Shown piece by piece: positions 22,841 through 34,114 of a stretch of DNA of 64,000 nucleotides. The notes under the pieces are model-generated. The model ran no database searches, had not been told where the DNA came from, and worked only from the letters and a program-made list of their open reading frames with translations. Made by a program: the position numbers and the translations under genes. Source of the DNA: Semisulcospira habei (Eukaryota; Mollusca; Gastropoda; Semisulcospiridae); contig BTPG01000007.1 in the NCBI GenBank assembly GCA_036245525.1, forward strand, positions 168,932,693 through 168,996,692, written 5' to 3'. Every line of letters starts with the position of its first letter. Position 1 is the stretch's first letter.

Positions 22841-24938
22841 CTGCGACAAAACACATAACATTTACTGCTAGTGGTCGCACAGTGTGTTAATTAACGTCGT
22901 CTAAGGAATATGGATACAATGGTGCCAGCAAGAAGCATAGATCCTCATGAGCCCCCGCAGTTGCGGGGGCTCATGAGGATCTATGCATCTTGCAGCTGGA
23001 CTGTATTCACGTTGTCTCGGCAGTAAAGGGGTTGCAGCAATAAGGCTACGACACGACTACCGTGTTAACTCATTCTACCCCATCACCCAAATCCCCAAAT
23101 TTTGCCGTTGTCCTCCGCTGAAGACTGCATTAGCAGTGCATGACACAGATCGACCATGATAGTTCGAGGGTGATGGCAGAATAGCTTGGCGCCCATAGGC
23201 GCCAAGCTATTCTGGCATCACCCTTGAACTATCATGGTCGATCCTTATCTTGCTGTGGTGTGTCTGGGGTAGAATGAGTTAACGTATTCATCCCTGACAA
23301 ACTGCATTAAGATACTGATCAACCACTATAGTTCAAGTTTTGCGCATATAGGAATGCCCTAACCCCCCCCCCCCCACCCCACCCCCTCCCCTGTCCCCAT
23401 CTCATGATCCCGCACTGAATGATACAGACTAGAAAACGCGTCTTATTTCTGCGCTGACGACTCATTCCCCACCCTTTCCCTCTCAAACACATTCACAAAC
23501 ACGCACACACCCGACCCCTCGACAGGTTCGCCCATGGTTAGGTTGAAAACAATTGTCAAGCACGCTCATCATTTCTAGCTAGGTACCCTTTCGTGAGGTC
23601 ATCCAGACTCACCTGCATCAAGGAACCGGCCAGGATGAAACACATGCAGTGAAGCGGGAAGAAGGGACTCAGCACGTAAAACATGGAGCCCAGAATAATG
23701 CCCAGGCTGGGAATCATCATGGGCAGCTTGCGGCCATTGCGATCGCTCCACTCCCCACACACAATGCCCTGCAACACGGCCGGTCCGTACACTAGAAACT
23801 GGTTCACCATCAGGAACAAGGCGGCTCGCTTCTGCACCTGTTGTAGCGCAGGGAACAAAAATAATGATATCATTAACTTTTCCTTTTGGGACCTATAGTA
23901 AATTATTGAACAGAACTGGACTGGATGGTACTGAACTCAATTGAGTGGAAGTTTAACCCTTTGCGTGTCCGTATCGGTTTTTGTCGCGATGATTCCTACA
24001 GGAATCATCGCGACAAAAACCGCTACGGACACGCAAAGGGCTAAGCGATTCGGGTCTAACGTATGTCTTTTGCCATTGCAAAGGAAATTTGAAAGACGTG
24101 GTACTGAAAGTAATCTGAAACAATTCTGACCTCGCCCAGGTCCACATTTCATGAATTTTTCAGCTTTGAGAGGCGTCCGTGCAGACTGTGTACCAGCTTT
24201 GGGAGAGAGCTGTATTAGATAGTTCAAGGGTAGAGGATAAATGTATTAAACCCGTATGTCCTCCACTGTTCGCGGTCAGAGTTATGTGTCTGACACCATC
24301 GCAAATTGACCCGTTCAGTGACAGCTGACCCAGACTGTGTTTCTGCAATCTTCCATAATTCAAGACAAAAAAAAACCCTTGATGTCCCATGGACACGGAT
24401 TCAAAGTGGTGTCTGCAAGAGGCATAGATCCTCATGAGCCCCCGCAACTGCGGGGGCTCATGAGGATCTATGCCTCTTGCAGTTGGGTGGTGTTCAGTTT
24501 TTCTCGGCACTGAACTTGTTAACCGTTGGCTAAGCATACCTGCTCGAGTCTCTTAGACATGAAAGATACGTCACCAAGAGGCGCGTTCTCCATGATCAGG
24601 ATTACGCCTACTGTAGTTGCGTGTGAACTATTTATTAGCTGACTTACAATGTCCTCAGCCTCCGGAACGCTGCCCAGGTCGTCACAGATGGTGATGTTCT
24701 TGTAGTACACGGTGAGGCACGTTGAGCGGACGATGAATGGCTTGAGCGTGATGTCCACCACGTTCTTGGCGGCGGCGTACAGGAAGAAGATGAGCTCGGG
24801 CAGGAACCGCGTGTAGTACTTGCGCACCTGCTTCTCCTTGACCAGCTTGATCTGGTAGAACGTCTGGCGCGTGAACGACGCTTGGTTCACTAGAGCTACT
24901 TTGGGGTACACCACCACGCCAGATTCTGTTATCGCCAT
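21866..24938 (-). CDS. SLC46-type MFS transporter, three exons, 532 aa
   Basis: Exons on the minus strand: 24938-24540, 23837-23613 and 22840-21866. All introns are GT-AG and phase 0: GAGCAG|GTATGC, ATGCAG|GTGAGT, with acceptors CTACAACAG and TTTGTCGCAG. The MFS loop 2-3 motif GEWSDRNGRK is at residues 161-170, in the form typical of the SLC46 group (proton-coupled folate transporter, thymic stromal transporter). The first hydrophobic segment (FLPELIFFLYAAAKNVVD) is at about 45-62 and is followed by a loop with Cys and a sequon (NIT, 81). Eleven to twelve membrane segments are plausible. The first 44 residues are a basic cytosolic tail, and 532 aa is somewhat longer than is usual for the family. 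The start is the first ATG in frame. Substrate cannot be told from sequence. Confidence 0.85.
22920..23034. mobile_element. family B element, right part (B6)
   Basis: A near-perfect hairpin at 22926-22995: AGAAGCATAGATCCTCATGA pairs with TCATGAGGATCTATGC around GCCCCCGCA/TGCGGGGGC. It is followed by the family's right flank ending GTAAAGGGGTTG. In intron 2 of the transporter gene. Confidence 0.9.
23065..23282. mobile_element. TTAA palindrome, family A second subfamily (A11)
   Basis: TTAACTCATTCTACCCC and GGGGTAGAATGAGTTAA are perfectly complementary ends. Centre GGCGCCCATAGGCGCC; arms GATGGCAGAATAGC and the near complement. Tag on the left. In intron 2 of the transporter gene. Confidence 0.93.
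23279..23360. repeat. left part of a family A element
   Basis: TTAACGTATTCATCCCTGAC and CACTATAGTTCAAG resemble a left arm of family A. It starts at the TTAA shared with the element before it and breaks off at a poly-C run. Confidence 0.55.
23613..23837 (-). CDS. exon 2 of the SLC46-type transporter
   Basis: 75 codons. Encodes two membrane segments and the signature GEWSDRNGRK. Confidence 0.88.
23953..24044. mobile_element. TTAA palindrome, family D (D3)
   Basis: TTAACCCTTTGCGTGTCC start, GCAAAGGGCTAA end. The arms are almost perfect and meet at GATTCCTACAGGAATC. In intron 1 of the transporter gene. Confidence 0.94.
24305..24522. mobile_element. TTAA element, family B (B7)
   Basis: Ends TTGACCCGTTCAGTG and CACTGAACTTGTTAA. 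The inner hairpin at 24414-24482 is perfect over 30 bp: GCAAGAGGCATAGATCCTCA and its complement around GCCCCCGCAACTGCGGGGGC. In intron 1 of the transporter gene, close to the splice donor. Confidence 0.92.
24540..24938 (-). CDS. exon 1 of the SLC46-type transporter
   Basis: 133 codons from the first in-frame ATG. Encodes the basic N-terminal tail, the first membrane segment and the first extracellular loop. Confidence 0.8.
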
Positions 24939-25908
24939 AGCTTGGAGGATACGAAGAAAACTCAAGCTTTGGTCCTTGCAAATAAGTCAGCAGAAGTTCG
25001 AAACGTTAGACTTTTAATATCAGGTGGTGATCGTTCTATGTGGTAGTGAAGTCTGTGCTAGTGCACGTAATTATCTGTCAAGTGTCTTCCACCGGAACGT
25101 TGCTGTAGTGTTGATGGATGCCTGTCATCATGCTGACAGCCCTGTCGGTTTCTGTCTCCGTCAATCAGAACACCAGCACAAATATTAACAAAGGTCTCCT
25201 CCGAAGTGTCTTCTTCAGTTAGACCGAGCTGGCGACGTGTTTAGGAGCAACGGAAGGTCCTGTGGTGGGTATCACTGATGCTGAATGATTGCGCTCTGGG
25301 TATTATCGTCTGAAGTCACCAACAAAGTCATCAGTGTGTGGAACAGAGCTGAATGGCTTAAACAAAAGTATGAAGCACACCTATTGTTATCACCGTTGTT
25401 GTTGTTATTTTGCTGTCCGTACTGGATTTTTGTAATCGAAGTCGGTAAGTGTCCGTGACTTTATCCGTTAGCAAATAAGAATGTATTTTTTCCCGTCTGA
25501 ATTCTTCAGAATAATTTCAACTCTTCCAGATCTTGAGAGCAAAATAAGCTCATCACCTTGTTGAAGGCAAAATTTTAAAAGTGTATTTGATACATTCACC
25601 ACAGACCAGACATTAAACTATTATACCAAGCAGCAATTTAAAAAAAATGTCTGCGCATTTAAATGTCTAACTTTTATGAAGGACGTTCTGCTTATGAAGA
25701 CGTGTCACTTTTGAAGGCGTCGTTTGAAAATTGTTTTTTGAATGGTTGACGACTCCCAATCTGCAAATTTTGCTGTTACTCCTGGTCGCCGGCTGTTGCA
25801 TCAGCAGTGACGTGCTGCCGGTTGTCTGATGGCGTACAGAGCGGCCCACGACAGCTGCCACCGACATTTATATACTCGCCTACGTCAATAGATCAGGCCC
25901 AGCATAAT
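24939..25908. other. 5' region of the transporter gene; no other gene
   Basis: No coding region supported. Promoter elements are not recognisable. Confidence 0.45.
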
Positions 25909-25982
25909 TTGTGTGCTCGTCTGTGATTTTGGACCGTACGGCTTTCAGTCGTAAGGTCCAAAATCACAGACCAGCACACGGT
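25909..25982. repeat. family C palindrome (C6)
   Basis: TGTGTGCTCGTCTGTGATTT and AAATCACAGACCAGCACACG, with GGACCGTACGGC facing GTCGTAAGGTCC. Confidence 0.92.
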
Positions 25983-26371
25983 TCAAAATTTACATGCGGC
26001 GACTGACATATCCATACATGAATACGTATACTATCTTCTCCAACAGAGGGACACTGGTCTATATTTGATTATACTTGACAACAAGAGGTGGGAATTCTTA
26101 TGAACTCCTTCGACTGCAAAGGCTGATGAAAATCCGTGCTTCTTTTATGAGTACACCAGATTGAACAGACGGTCTGAGATACTGACCCGACACTGGCTTG
26201 AACCGCTTATTTTTACTACCCCTCCTGTGAAGTTCACCTGGACCCTAACATTTGGCCACCTTTCCCGTCACCCATCGCCCCCCCCCCCCTCTCCCTCACT
26301 ATTATATCATATTAGTACCCATGTACCCCATATGCAGAAAAGGTTAAACGTTTGGGGGTTAACGTCTTTTG
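25983..26371. other. no gene; poly-C run
   Basis: A C run at 26278-26290. Otherwise nothing recognised. Confidence 0.45.
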
Positions 26372-26502
26372 TCCACCACAAAAATGATTTCAAAGACGCG
26401 GCACAGAATAGAGTTTGAGCAAAAGTTGATCCCAGCTGGATTCAAACCCGTGACCTTTCGGATGGCAGTCAAACGCTCTACCACCGAGCCATCCAGCTCC
26501 CA
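26372..26502 (-). mobile_element. tRNA-derived SINE
   Basis: The minus strand begins GGAGCTGGATGGCTCGGTGG. It has an A-box (TGGCTCGGTGGTAGAGCG) and a B-box (GGGTTTGAATCCAGC) at tRNA spacing. The 3' part (CTTTTGCTCAAACTC...) is not tRNA-like, so this is a SINE and not a tRNA gene. Confidence 0.75.
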
Positions 26503-26549
26503 ACATTGTATGACAGTATTGCAGACGAATGAGTTACCTGTATTGTATC

Positions 26550-27517
26550 TATGAGCTGCTCTTTGCTGATGACGCTGCCCTTGTTGCACACACAGAGAGA
26601 GCCTTGCAGCGCATCACGTCCTGCTTCGCAGATGCTGCACAGCTCTTTGGACTTGAGGTCAGTCTGAAAAAGACAAAGGTCCTTCATCAACCGGCACCCA
26701 AGGAAGAGCATTGCTCTCCCCACATCACCATCGGTGAGACCGAACTGAAGTCTGTACACCAATTTACCTACCTTGGCTGCATCATCATGTCAGACGCCAA
26801 GCTGGACAAGGAACTAGACAACAGGCTGGCAAAAGCGAACAGTGCTTTCGGGCGACTATTCAAGCGGGTGTGACACAATCAACAGCTAAAAATGGCACCA
26901 AGATCAGCGTGTACAGAGCTGTCGTCCTCATCACCCTGTTGTATGAGTCCTAGGCCCTCTACCGCAGCCAAATGCGACTTCTCGAACGCTTCCACCAGCG
27001 CTGCCTGCGTACCTTCCTCGGCATTCACTCGACTTACTATGTCACCAACGTCGAGGTCCTTGAACAGGCGGAAACTGTGAGCATCGAGGCTTTGTTGATG
27101 CGGACACAGCTTCGCTGGGCGGGGCACGTCTCCAGGATGGATGATCATCGCCTACCAAAGATCACCCTGTTCGGCGAGCTCGCCACTGGACACCGAGACA
27201 GAGGGGCACCTAAGAAGAGGTACAAAGACGGTCTCAAGAAGTCACTTAGTGCCTCCCAAATCGACCACCACCAGTGGTCCTCGCTTGCTGCGGACCGCGA
27301 CACCTGGCGCTCCACCATTTACAAGGCAACCGTCTCCTTTGAGGACTCTCGCAGAGCTAGCCTTAAGGACAAGCGGCTCAGGAGAAAAAACAGAGATGTC
27401 GAAACTCAGAACCCTGGCCAGACCTTCCCCTGCAGCCACTGCGGTCGAACCTGCCTGCCTCGGATTGGCCTCTGCAGCCACGAACATGCCTGCAGACGTC
27501 GTGGGCAACCCCTATAA
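26550..27517 (+). pseudogene. 5'-truncated LINE reverse transcriptase, C-terminal part
   Basis: The fragment starts at the catalytic box (LLFADDAALVA near 26555) and continues with QFTYLGCI, then a stop at 26871-26873 and a frameshift. From 26972 it is open for 181 codons: FHQRCLRTFLGI, RWAGHVSRMDDHRLPK, and a C-terminal zinc-binding-like CSHCGRTCLPRIGLCSHEH ending. The general layout fits a LINE of another clade than the TC-associated family at 58468. It is non-functional because the RT is cut off upstream. Confidence 0.85.
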
Positions 27518-27952
27518 AATATTCGTTCGCGAAGTCAAGCCAAGAGATTGTATCTATGGAACTAAAGACAGCACTCATGCTCTAAACTAAATATACTGCG
27601 GAGCAATAGAAATGCGACATTTTTGGAATCATCGGAAACACTTAAAAATGACGCATTTCTTTTGCTCTCCTGAGTGTACATAAATAGTGTTCGCGAATTT
27701 GTTTTTAACTGTTTTGTTTTTTCTTTCAATAGCACCTGCCCAAAGCAGCGCCTAACGTAAAAAAACAATCAAATAATCAAACAAATAAACCGCGCTGCTG
27801 TCGGAACACAGTCGGCTCATAGTCTTGTATTTGTTCATATACTCTCAGTCTCCCTATCTGCTCCCTTTCTATTCGGTATTGTCTACCGGCTGCTGCACTC
27901 CTTCCTTGTATTTGCCTTCCGACAAAACCGATAAAACATGCAGAATTATCCG

Positions 27953-28115
27953 TTAACCCATTCAGCCCTGACGCACTACAGCAGGAGATGGGTCGACCAT
28001 GGTAATTCACTGCCCTTGAATTATCATAGTCATTCCATCTCCTGCAACTAGTGCATAGTCATTAGATGACACCACCAGAATTTAGGAAATACGGCCGTCG
28101 GGCTGAATGGGTTAA
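27953..28115. mobile_element. TTAA element, family A, hairpin centre deleted (A12)
   Basis: TTAACCCATTCAGCCC and GGGCTGAATGGGTTAA are perfect ends and the tag is present on the right. The core with GGCGCC is missing: GGTAATTC runs straight into ACTGCCCTTGAATTATC. Confidence 0.92.
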
Positions 28116-28255
28116 TGCAACACTGATAACGTTTGAATTTGTAGAGCCTTGGTCTAACAGGCCTCAGGGTAGACCTTTTGTGTTACATACTTCTCACACC
28201 TTAAAACAAGAATTAAGTCAGACACTGATGCACACAGCAAATGACATTTTGATTA

Positions 28256-28508
28256 GATGTGTGCTTTCACGGTACATTCTACTTCACCCTGGTTTATCAG
28301 CGGCATCAATTGATGAATTTTGTTCTGGTTCACGTCGCTCGCTGTGAGAGGACAACTCATCTGTGCTGCATATCAATGTCAGATGTGTGCTTTCACAGTG
28401 CATTCTATTTCACCCTGGTTTATCAGTGGAATCAATTGATGGTTTTTGATCTGGTCTACATTTCTTGCTGTGAGAGGACAACTTTTCTGTGTTGCATGTC
28501 ATTGTCAG
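28256..28508 (+). repeat. 125-bp tandem duplication
   Basis: GATGTGTGCTTTCACGGTAC...GAGAGGACAACT at 28256 recurs at 28381 with few changes. A third start (GATGCTCTTG) follows at 28508. Confidence 0.9.
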
Positions 28509-28576
28509 ATGCTCTTGAACACATTTTGTAGGTTTTCATTGATTCTGTCGGTTTTACGCCGCGCAAATGTGTGTAA

Positions 28577-28645
28577 CAGTACTGGTTTGTGATTTTGGAC
28601 CTTACGGCTGTATCCGTAAGGTCCAAAATTGCAGACCAGCGCGAA
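28577..28645. repeat. family C palindrome (C7)
   Basis: CTGGTTTGTGATTTTGGACC facing GGTCCAAAATTGCAGACCAG, around TTACGGCTGTATCCGTAA. Confidence 0.88.
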
Positions 28646-28879
28646 CATATGTACAGAATGTCTGAACCAATCGATGCAGTCATTAAGAGCTGATCGATCT
28701 TGTTATAATTACACGCAACTTTGGATCAGCGCCCATTCATAAATCTGTCCACAGTTTATTTGTGACGCCCACGTGTTGCTTACGCGTACATTAAGTTGGC
28801 AGTTATTCCGCAATACATGATAAAAAAAGTATACATCTTAAATGATGAAACAGTGCGCGCACTATGCATTGCTGTTGGA

Positions 28880-29101
28880 TTAACCCATTTAGCCCCACGG
28901 GTACCTTTCCTATATTTTGGAAGTGTTACATAACGACTATGTACCTGTACCTGTTGCAGTAGATGGCTTGACCATGATAATTCAAGGGTAATGCCAGATT
29001 AGCTTGGCGCCATCAGGTGCCAAGCTAATCTGGCAGTACCCTTGAATTATCATGTATAATTCACCTCCTTCTGTATGGCGTTAGAGCTAAATGGGTTTTT
29101 A
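28880..29101. mobile_element. TTAA palindrome, family A (A13)
   Basis: TTAACCCATTTAGCCCC start and GAGCTAAATGGGTTTTTA end, centre GGCGCCATCAGGTGCC, tag on the left. Confidence 0.88.
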
Positions 29102-29407
29102 GATGTCTGTACTAGATTAGGGCGTCACTGAGATGGCCCGCTTAGCTTGTTCGGCGTTAGACCCTAATAAATAAATAACTGTACTAGATTAAGGACGTGC
29201 CTGTTGATTCCCCCACCCCACCCCCCACACCAGCAACACCACCCCTGCCCCGAATCCTCACTCCAACCTGAAAAGTACCTTTGATTTTATGTCTCGCTCT
29301 GCACCCTGCTTAGTGTTTATGCAATTTGGCTAGCTTGTGGTCTTTAGTTTGTAAGAGGTGTCAACAAGGAGAATAGAAAAATACCAAACTTCTCAAATTT
29401 ATGGCCG

Positions 29408-31491
29408 GTTCTTATATACTCACAAACCAGATAGGTGAGGCTAGCGCTGGTAGAACTGTACACATACCAAGGGGAATTATATCTGGTTTGTGAGTATTCT
29501 ATAACTCGAGGCAAAATGTGTATCCTTATATTGTTGAGTATTGTCTTGTGCATCTACAGTGGAAAATCAGGGTATGTACCCGACCACATTTAGTATTCCA
29601 CCTTCTTGTTTGTGTATGTGTGTTTCTCCTGCCTGCTTCCTAAGTTCCAGAAAAAAGACATGGGTTATAGGCTTGGCGTGATGCATCCTTTTATTAATTT
29701 AGGGATGTTACAGTATTTTGTTCTATACCTGCTTATTGTTCTGTGAACTGGCGATTGGGTGCCTGATAGGCGGGGGCAGGGGATCTGACTGTTTGTCTGT
29801 CCAGCGCTGAGTAATTCCCCTTGATGATGATGAACTTGAAAAGGGACAGGGACTTCCAACTCTCGTTGATTTCGTCCGGGGGGGGGGGGGGGGCCAGGGG
29901 GGATGGGGGGGAGGTTGTCTCGCTGTCTGTCTGCCGCTCCGTCGCGCAGCTGGCTGATGGTACTGCCGGGGCCGGGTGGTTAGTGGTGGAGGAGGCGGGT
30001 GGTGTGGCCGGGGAACCGTTGCTTATCGCCAGACTGGTGAGTGTCTGTATGCCAGCCACTCCAAAAGATCTTGCAGGAGTGGTGGCGGTGGTGGCGGTGT
30101 CTGCCGGGGGAACCGTGGCCGGTTGTGGTAGGGTCCGGGGAGGTGAGGTGGTGGTGTTGGCGGCCAGTTGATTCTGGGTCGAGGAGTCGGGTGCTGACGT
30201 GGACGGTGTGGGTGGCGGTGTTGTGGTGGCAGCCGCATGTGAGGTGGCGGCGTGGCGAGCAGTGGTGGGCGTTGGTGTCGGTGGTGTTTGGGCGGTCGGT
30301 GGCGTCTTTTTCGTTGGCGCGGGCCGGTAACTGTTCCGTTGCCCGCCTGTAATGGTGGTAGCTGTTGAGGGGGCGGGTCTGTACCCGCGTCCTGGAGGGT
30401 CTTCTCCGGAGCTGGTGGGACCTCTGTCTCCGTTGTTTGGTCTTTGGTGTCGAGTGGCGTGGTGCCGGTGGTCTTTTCGGCGGTTGGTGGGGAGTCGGTG
30501 GTGGCTTGACTCTCCGTTTCAGTCGTATTGGCTGTGGCCTGGCTGGCCGTGGGGGGCTCAAGGTCCTTGATGGCGCCCGCGTGCACCAACCACCGGGCGG
30601 CGACTAGTGCACGGCGGTATGGGCTGCCATCAATCATTACGATGACCGGGGCGGCGTCTTGTAGGAGGAGTACCAGCTCCTCGAAGTCAATCCCCCTGAG
30701 CCGAGTCGCCCCCTCCTCCAACGATGCCGGCCGCTCCCGAGTTAGTTGTTCGGGAATATCGACCGGCGGTGGGGAGCATGGGGAATCGGCCCACGACGAG
30801 AACTCCGACGAGGGCTCCTCTTCTGGTTCTGGTGGTGTTGGTGGTGACTGGGAGCGGGAATGGCCCGCTTTCTCTTCGTTCGTGACAGTTGCCTGATCTT
30901 CTTGACTTAGTGGGCGCATTCTGTCGTAGAATGCGTCCATGTTGGGGAATAGTCCCCTTGGTGGTATGGGAGGCGGAAACTTGCTAAATGCCTCTCTTAG
31001 GCTGTGGTCAAAATCTGCCTCTGTCATCGGCGTTCTAGTGGTGGCTGGTTGCTGGGGCGCCTGGCGGTGAGGGGGTGAGTCCTGTTCCGGCCCCAGTACG
31101 CCCGCGTAGGCTGGTCTTCTTTTTGCGGCCAAATCGGCGGGGAGAGAGGGGGCTTGTAACTCCTCGTCTCTCGCCTGGCCGGTGGTGGTTTCCTCTGTGT
31201 TTGGGGAAAGGTGGAAGTATATTCTTCCACCTGTTCCTTGTTCGTCTTCTTTCTTGACTTGCGCTCTTTGTCCATGTTAGCTGGCTTGCTTGGCTGGTTG
31301 TAGGCTGGCTCGCTTGGTGGGAGAGACGCGGTGGACCGTGGTCTCTCCTGTCTGGCTGGCTGGCTCGCTTGATTGTGCAGTCTTGCTGTGTGGAGAGAGC
31401 CGGAGCGGAAAAAAAAAACCGTCCTCTCTCCTCGGCTGCTGAGCTGGCTATGATCCCCAATTCCCCTTGGTATGTGTACGGTTCTTATATA
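29408..31491 (-). mobile_element. unidentified 2-kb repeat-like unit (family L, long form)
   Basis: GTACACATACCAAGGGG at 29458-29474 and its complement at 31463-31479 face each other, and GGTTCTTATATA occurs in direct orientation at 29408 and 31480. Near the left end, CAGTCAGATCCCC and CAGCGCTG-type blocks (29775-29815) match the short palindrome at 20664-20811 and the UTR of the Penelope-like unit near 58060-58120. The inside holds a Pro-rich ORF on the minus strand. No transposase, RT or integrase is visible. The family is not identified. Confidence 0.55.
30023..31275 (-). CDS. Pro/Thr-rich ORF of the 2-kb unit, broken or frameshifted
   Basis: An ATG at 31275 opens a basic Lys/Arg/Gln-rich frame (MDKERKSRKKTNKEQ) that closes at 31024. 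A second frame, open to 30023, overlaps it and carries a more protein-like middle part (FDHSLREAFSKF, DAAPVIVMIDGSPYRRALVAARWLVHAG) followed by a low-complexity Pro/Thr/His-rich tail. Joining the two needs a frameshift or a splice that I cannot see. The C-terminal tail may continue in a third frame to 29733 (FKFIIIKGNYSALDR). No known domain. It could be a gag-like ORF or a captured host exon. Confidence 0.4.
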
Positions 31492-31639
31492 GTTAGTCAA
31501 GTAAAGAGCGTTACATGCCCCACATCTAGCGACTTAAATTGTAAATAAATTTAAAAAAAAGAAACATTATACCGTGGACCGCACACAATATTGTTGTTGT
31601 GGATTCGCATCTGCGCACCGGTGCCGTTTGCTAGAGTGC

Positions 31640-31765
31640 TCCCAAGAAAAAGCCACTAAGGGAGTAACGGGCGCCTCAAATGAGGTGCTACGCGTCTCAT
31701 TTCAATAGCAGTGTACTTCTGGTATACCCCGCGAGTGGGTTTTATCTGGAGAGACAGATAGGAAG
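31640..31765. repeat. decayed family E palindrome (E5)
   Basis: CAAATGAGGTGC, CTCATTTCAATAGCAGTGTACTT and GAGTGGGTTTTATCTGG are shared with family E; the left outer arm is lost. Confidence 0.7.
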
Positions 31766-31922
31766 TAAAAACATCTTAACTGCAGAATTTGGATAAATAG
31801 GATCTTAGGCTTGTATTTTAATTCTAGACGTGTATGTGTTATAATTCTTATCTAAACTGCTGACGTTGCTATTCTCAAGCAAAGAAATCGCACTGTGGCA
31901 CATGCTTTTGTACCCTTTGTAA

Positions 31923-31992
31923 TTAATCCCCTTGCCATTGCAGCCCCCAGTGCTGTTTACAATACCGGTGTCGGTATGCACAAGGGTATTCA
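31923..31992. mobile_element. TTAA palindrome, family K (K2)
   Basis: TTAATCCCCTTGCCATTGCA start; CAGCCCCCAGTGCTGTTTAC faces a diverged GTGTCGGTATGCACAAGG. It has the same 70-bp length as the exonic copy at 14129-14198. Its right end (TTCA) is also the left end of the next element. Confidence 0.75.
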
Positions 31993-32206
31993 CCCCTTCG
32001 CTGCCAGTGGGGGCAAATTTATGTTTTGAAAACGGAGCAAATTTAACATCGAATAATCGGAATCCTAGGAACACGGATATGAATAGGGGTCAGCAAGAGG
32101 CAAAGAACCTCATGAGCCCCCGCGGATGCGGGGGCTCATGAGGTTCTTTGCCTCTTGCAGCTGGGTGGTGTTCGATTTTTTTGCAGGCAGTTATGGGAAG
32201 GGTTAA
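31989..32206. mobile_element. TTAA element, family B (B9)
   Basis: CACCCCTTCGCTGCC start and GGGAAGGGTTAA end. Inner hairpin at 32093-32160: GCAAGAGGCAAAGAACCTCA and its complement around GCCCCCGCGGATGCGGGGGC. Confidence 0.92.
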
Positions 32207-33065
32207 TGTTGATTACTGCGCTTGTCGTTTGCAAATATTAATTTTGTGTACGTGCCAGATATCTGGTTTTATTTACTGCACAGAACAGCTGTGAACGGAC
32301 CTGATTAATCTGCGCTTTATTGCTACGATTAATTAGATGTGCGCGGCTGATTGTATTGATCACAGTGCCTTTAATACGCTGTGCTTAAAGTCCCGTTGTA
32401 TCTACGTTGAGCACAAGTCATGTTTGTCATAGGAGAAGTGCACAGTAGTTCTGAATTCTATCCTACTGAATGACTAATAATTTCAAATAATGTTTGAAAA
32501 GAAATAAATAACAAATACATGTTCTACAAAATTACTGTGATAGAAAAACATTTAAATTTGTGTACCTTGACAATTCCTTTTCCACCAGAAAATATTGAAA
32601 GAAAATGTGCTTGCCCACAAAATTGCTACAGGTAAATATTGATCGATGTGTGTGATGCTCAGTACACGTTTTTAAAAAAAAAATAGTAAGTGTATGCATG
32701 ACCTCAGTTAAATTTCATTTTAAAGGCGTGTGGAGATACATTGATGATTTAACAAAATAGCGGGCCATGCATTGTGTGCGTGACTGAGGCATGCTTTATC
32801 ATTGGCAGGCATTTTTAGATGCGCAGAGCCATATTTGGTAGCTATGTGGTCGAAATGTATACTCTAGATGTGTATGGTGTTTTTTCTTTTCTTTTCTAAG
32901 TGGAACAAATAAGTGAATGTAGACACGAATTCATGAAGATAAAGTGAGAAGAAAGAAATATGTTTCGCTGATTTTAACTTACATATACAAAAGATTATAT
33001 GTTAGTGTCCTATATCAAAGGTCAGCACACTCTAAAGTAATACATATTTAGTCGGGGCAAACCAT
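32207..33065. other. no gene recognised
   Basis: AT-rich; no coding region, palindrome or repeat recognised. Confidence 0.45.
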
Positions 33066-33107
33066 ATCATATAACACACACACACACACGTACGCACGCA
33101 CGCACAC

Positions 33108-33145
<38 letters not shown>

Positions 33146-33189
33146 ACACACACACACACGCACACAGATAGACACACACACCACACATG

Positions 33190-33244
<55 letters not shown>

Positions 33245-33320
33245 ACACAGCCAGCAAACCGGAGACCCACAGACACACACATTCACACACACATTCACAC
33301 ACACACACACACACACACTC
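33066..33320 (+). repeat. (CA)n microsatellite, interrupted
   Basis: CA repeats with CG and TA interruptions and an embedded unique stretch (GCCAGCAAACCGGAGACCC). Confidence 0.95.
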
Positions 33321-33589
33321 CATCTATCCATCCATCCATCCATTCGTACATCCATTCATCCTACTTGCCCACCCACCAATCGATCAATCAATCAATGAAT
33401 CAACAACTCCACAACCACTGCCATAACCACCACCAACAACCCCACATCACAAACCAAGTCCTTACAAAATGGAGGTAGGCAGAAACGTTTATTGCATAAC
33501 TATCACAGAAGATGCATAGACGACCGTGGATCAACACAATTCTGTCGAAAGAATTGCACGTGTATATACAAATCTAAGAATCGTAAGTG

Positions 33590-33692
33590 ACCCAGTGAGC
33601 AAATGTTCTCTGGGCCGACGTCGGCCGCATTGGGCCCCGCATACAGCTGTGCGCGAGCCCACTGAGGTCAACGTCAGCACGGAAGACCTTTT
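33590..33692. repeat. decayed family F palindrome (F3)
   Basis: CCCAGTGAGCAAATGTTCTC, GGGCCGACGTCGGCC and GAAGACCTTTTG match family F; the right arm is diverged. Confidence 0.75.
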
Positions 33693-33884
33693 GATAACTG
33701 GGGGTTATACACTTGCGGTTACTCTTAAAAAGTTTCAGTTTAAAAGGAGTTCTGTGATCAATCAAAAACTTGGAATTACAAATTTGTAGGCACACACACG
33801 AGTCAAGGAATCAGCCAATATAACAAACAATTCTGTGTTATCAGGAGAGAAAAAATCTCAATATATACAAATCATGCAAGTGAA

Positions 33885-33927
33885 ATATTAATATTAATAT
33901 TAATATTAATATTAACATTAATATTAA
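33885..33927. repeat. (ATTAAT)n repeat
   Basis: Short tandem AATATT/TTAATA repeat. Confidence 0.9.
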
Positions 33928-34039
33928 AACGGTTCAATAAAAAGACTTTATCGGGTGAAACACTGTAGAATACAGGCAATGGTGATATATTTACATGTGC
34001 TGCATTAGATAAAAACACGCAGGAAAGCCCATACGAGAT

Positions 34040-34114
34040 CTGTGTGCTGGTTTAAGATTTTGGACCCTACGGCTTCGAAGCTGTGAGGTCCCAAATCTCA
34101 CATACCAGCAAACA
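34040..34114. repeat. family C palindrome (C8)
   Basis: TGTGTGCTGGTTTAAGATTT, GGACCCTACGGCTTCGAAGC, then GAGGTCCCAAATCTCACA. Confidence 0.85.

Noticed and set aside
22056..22858. Plus-strand open frames of 100 and 145 codons
   Set aside because: Antisense to exon 3 of the transporter, which has membrane segments and matching splice sites.
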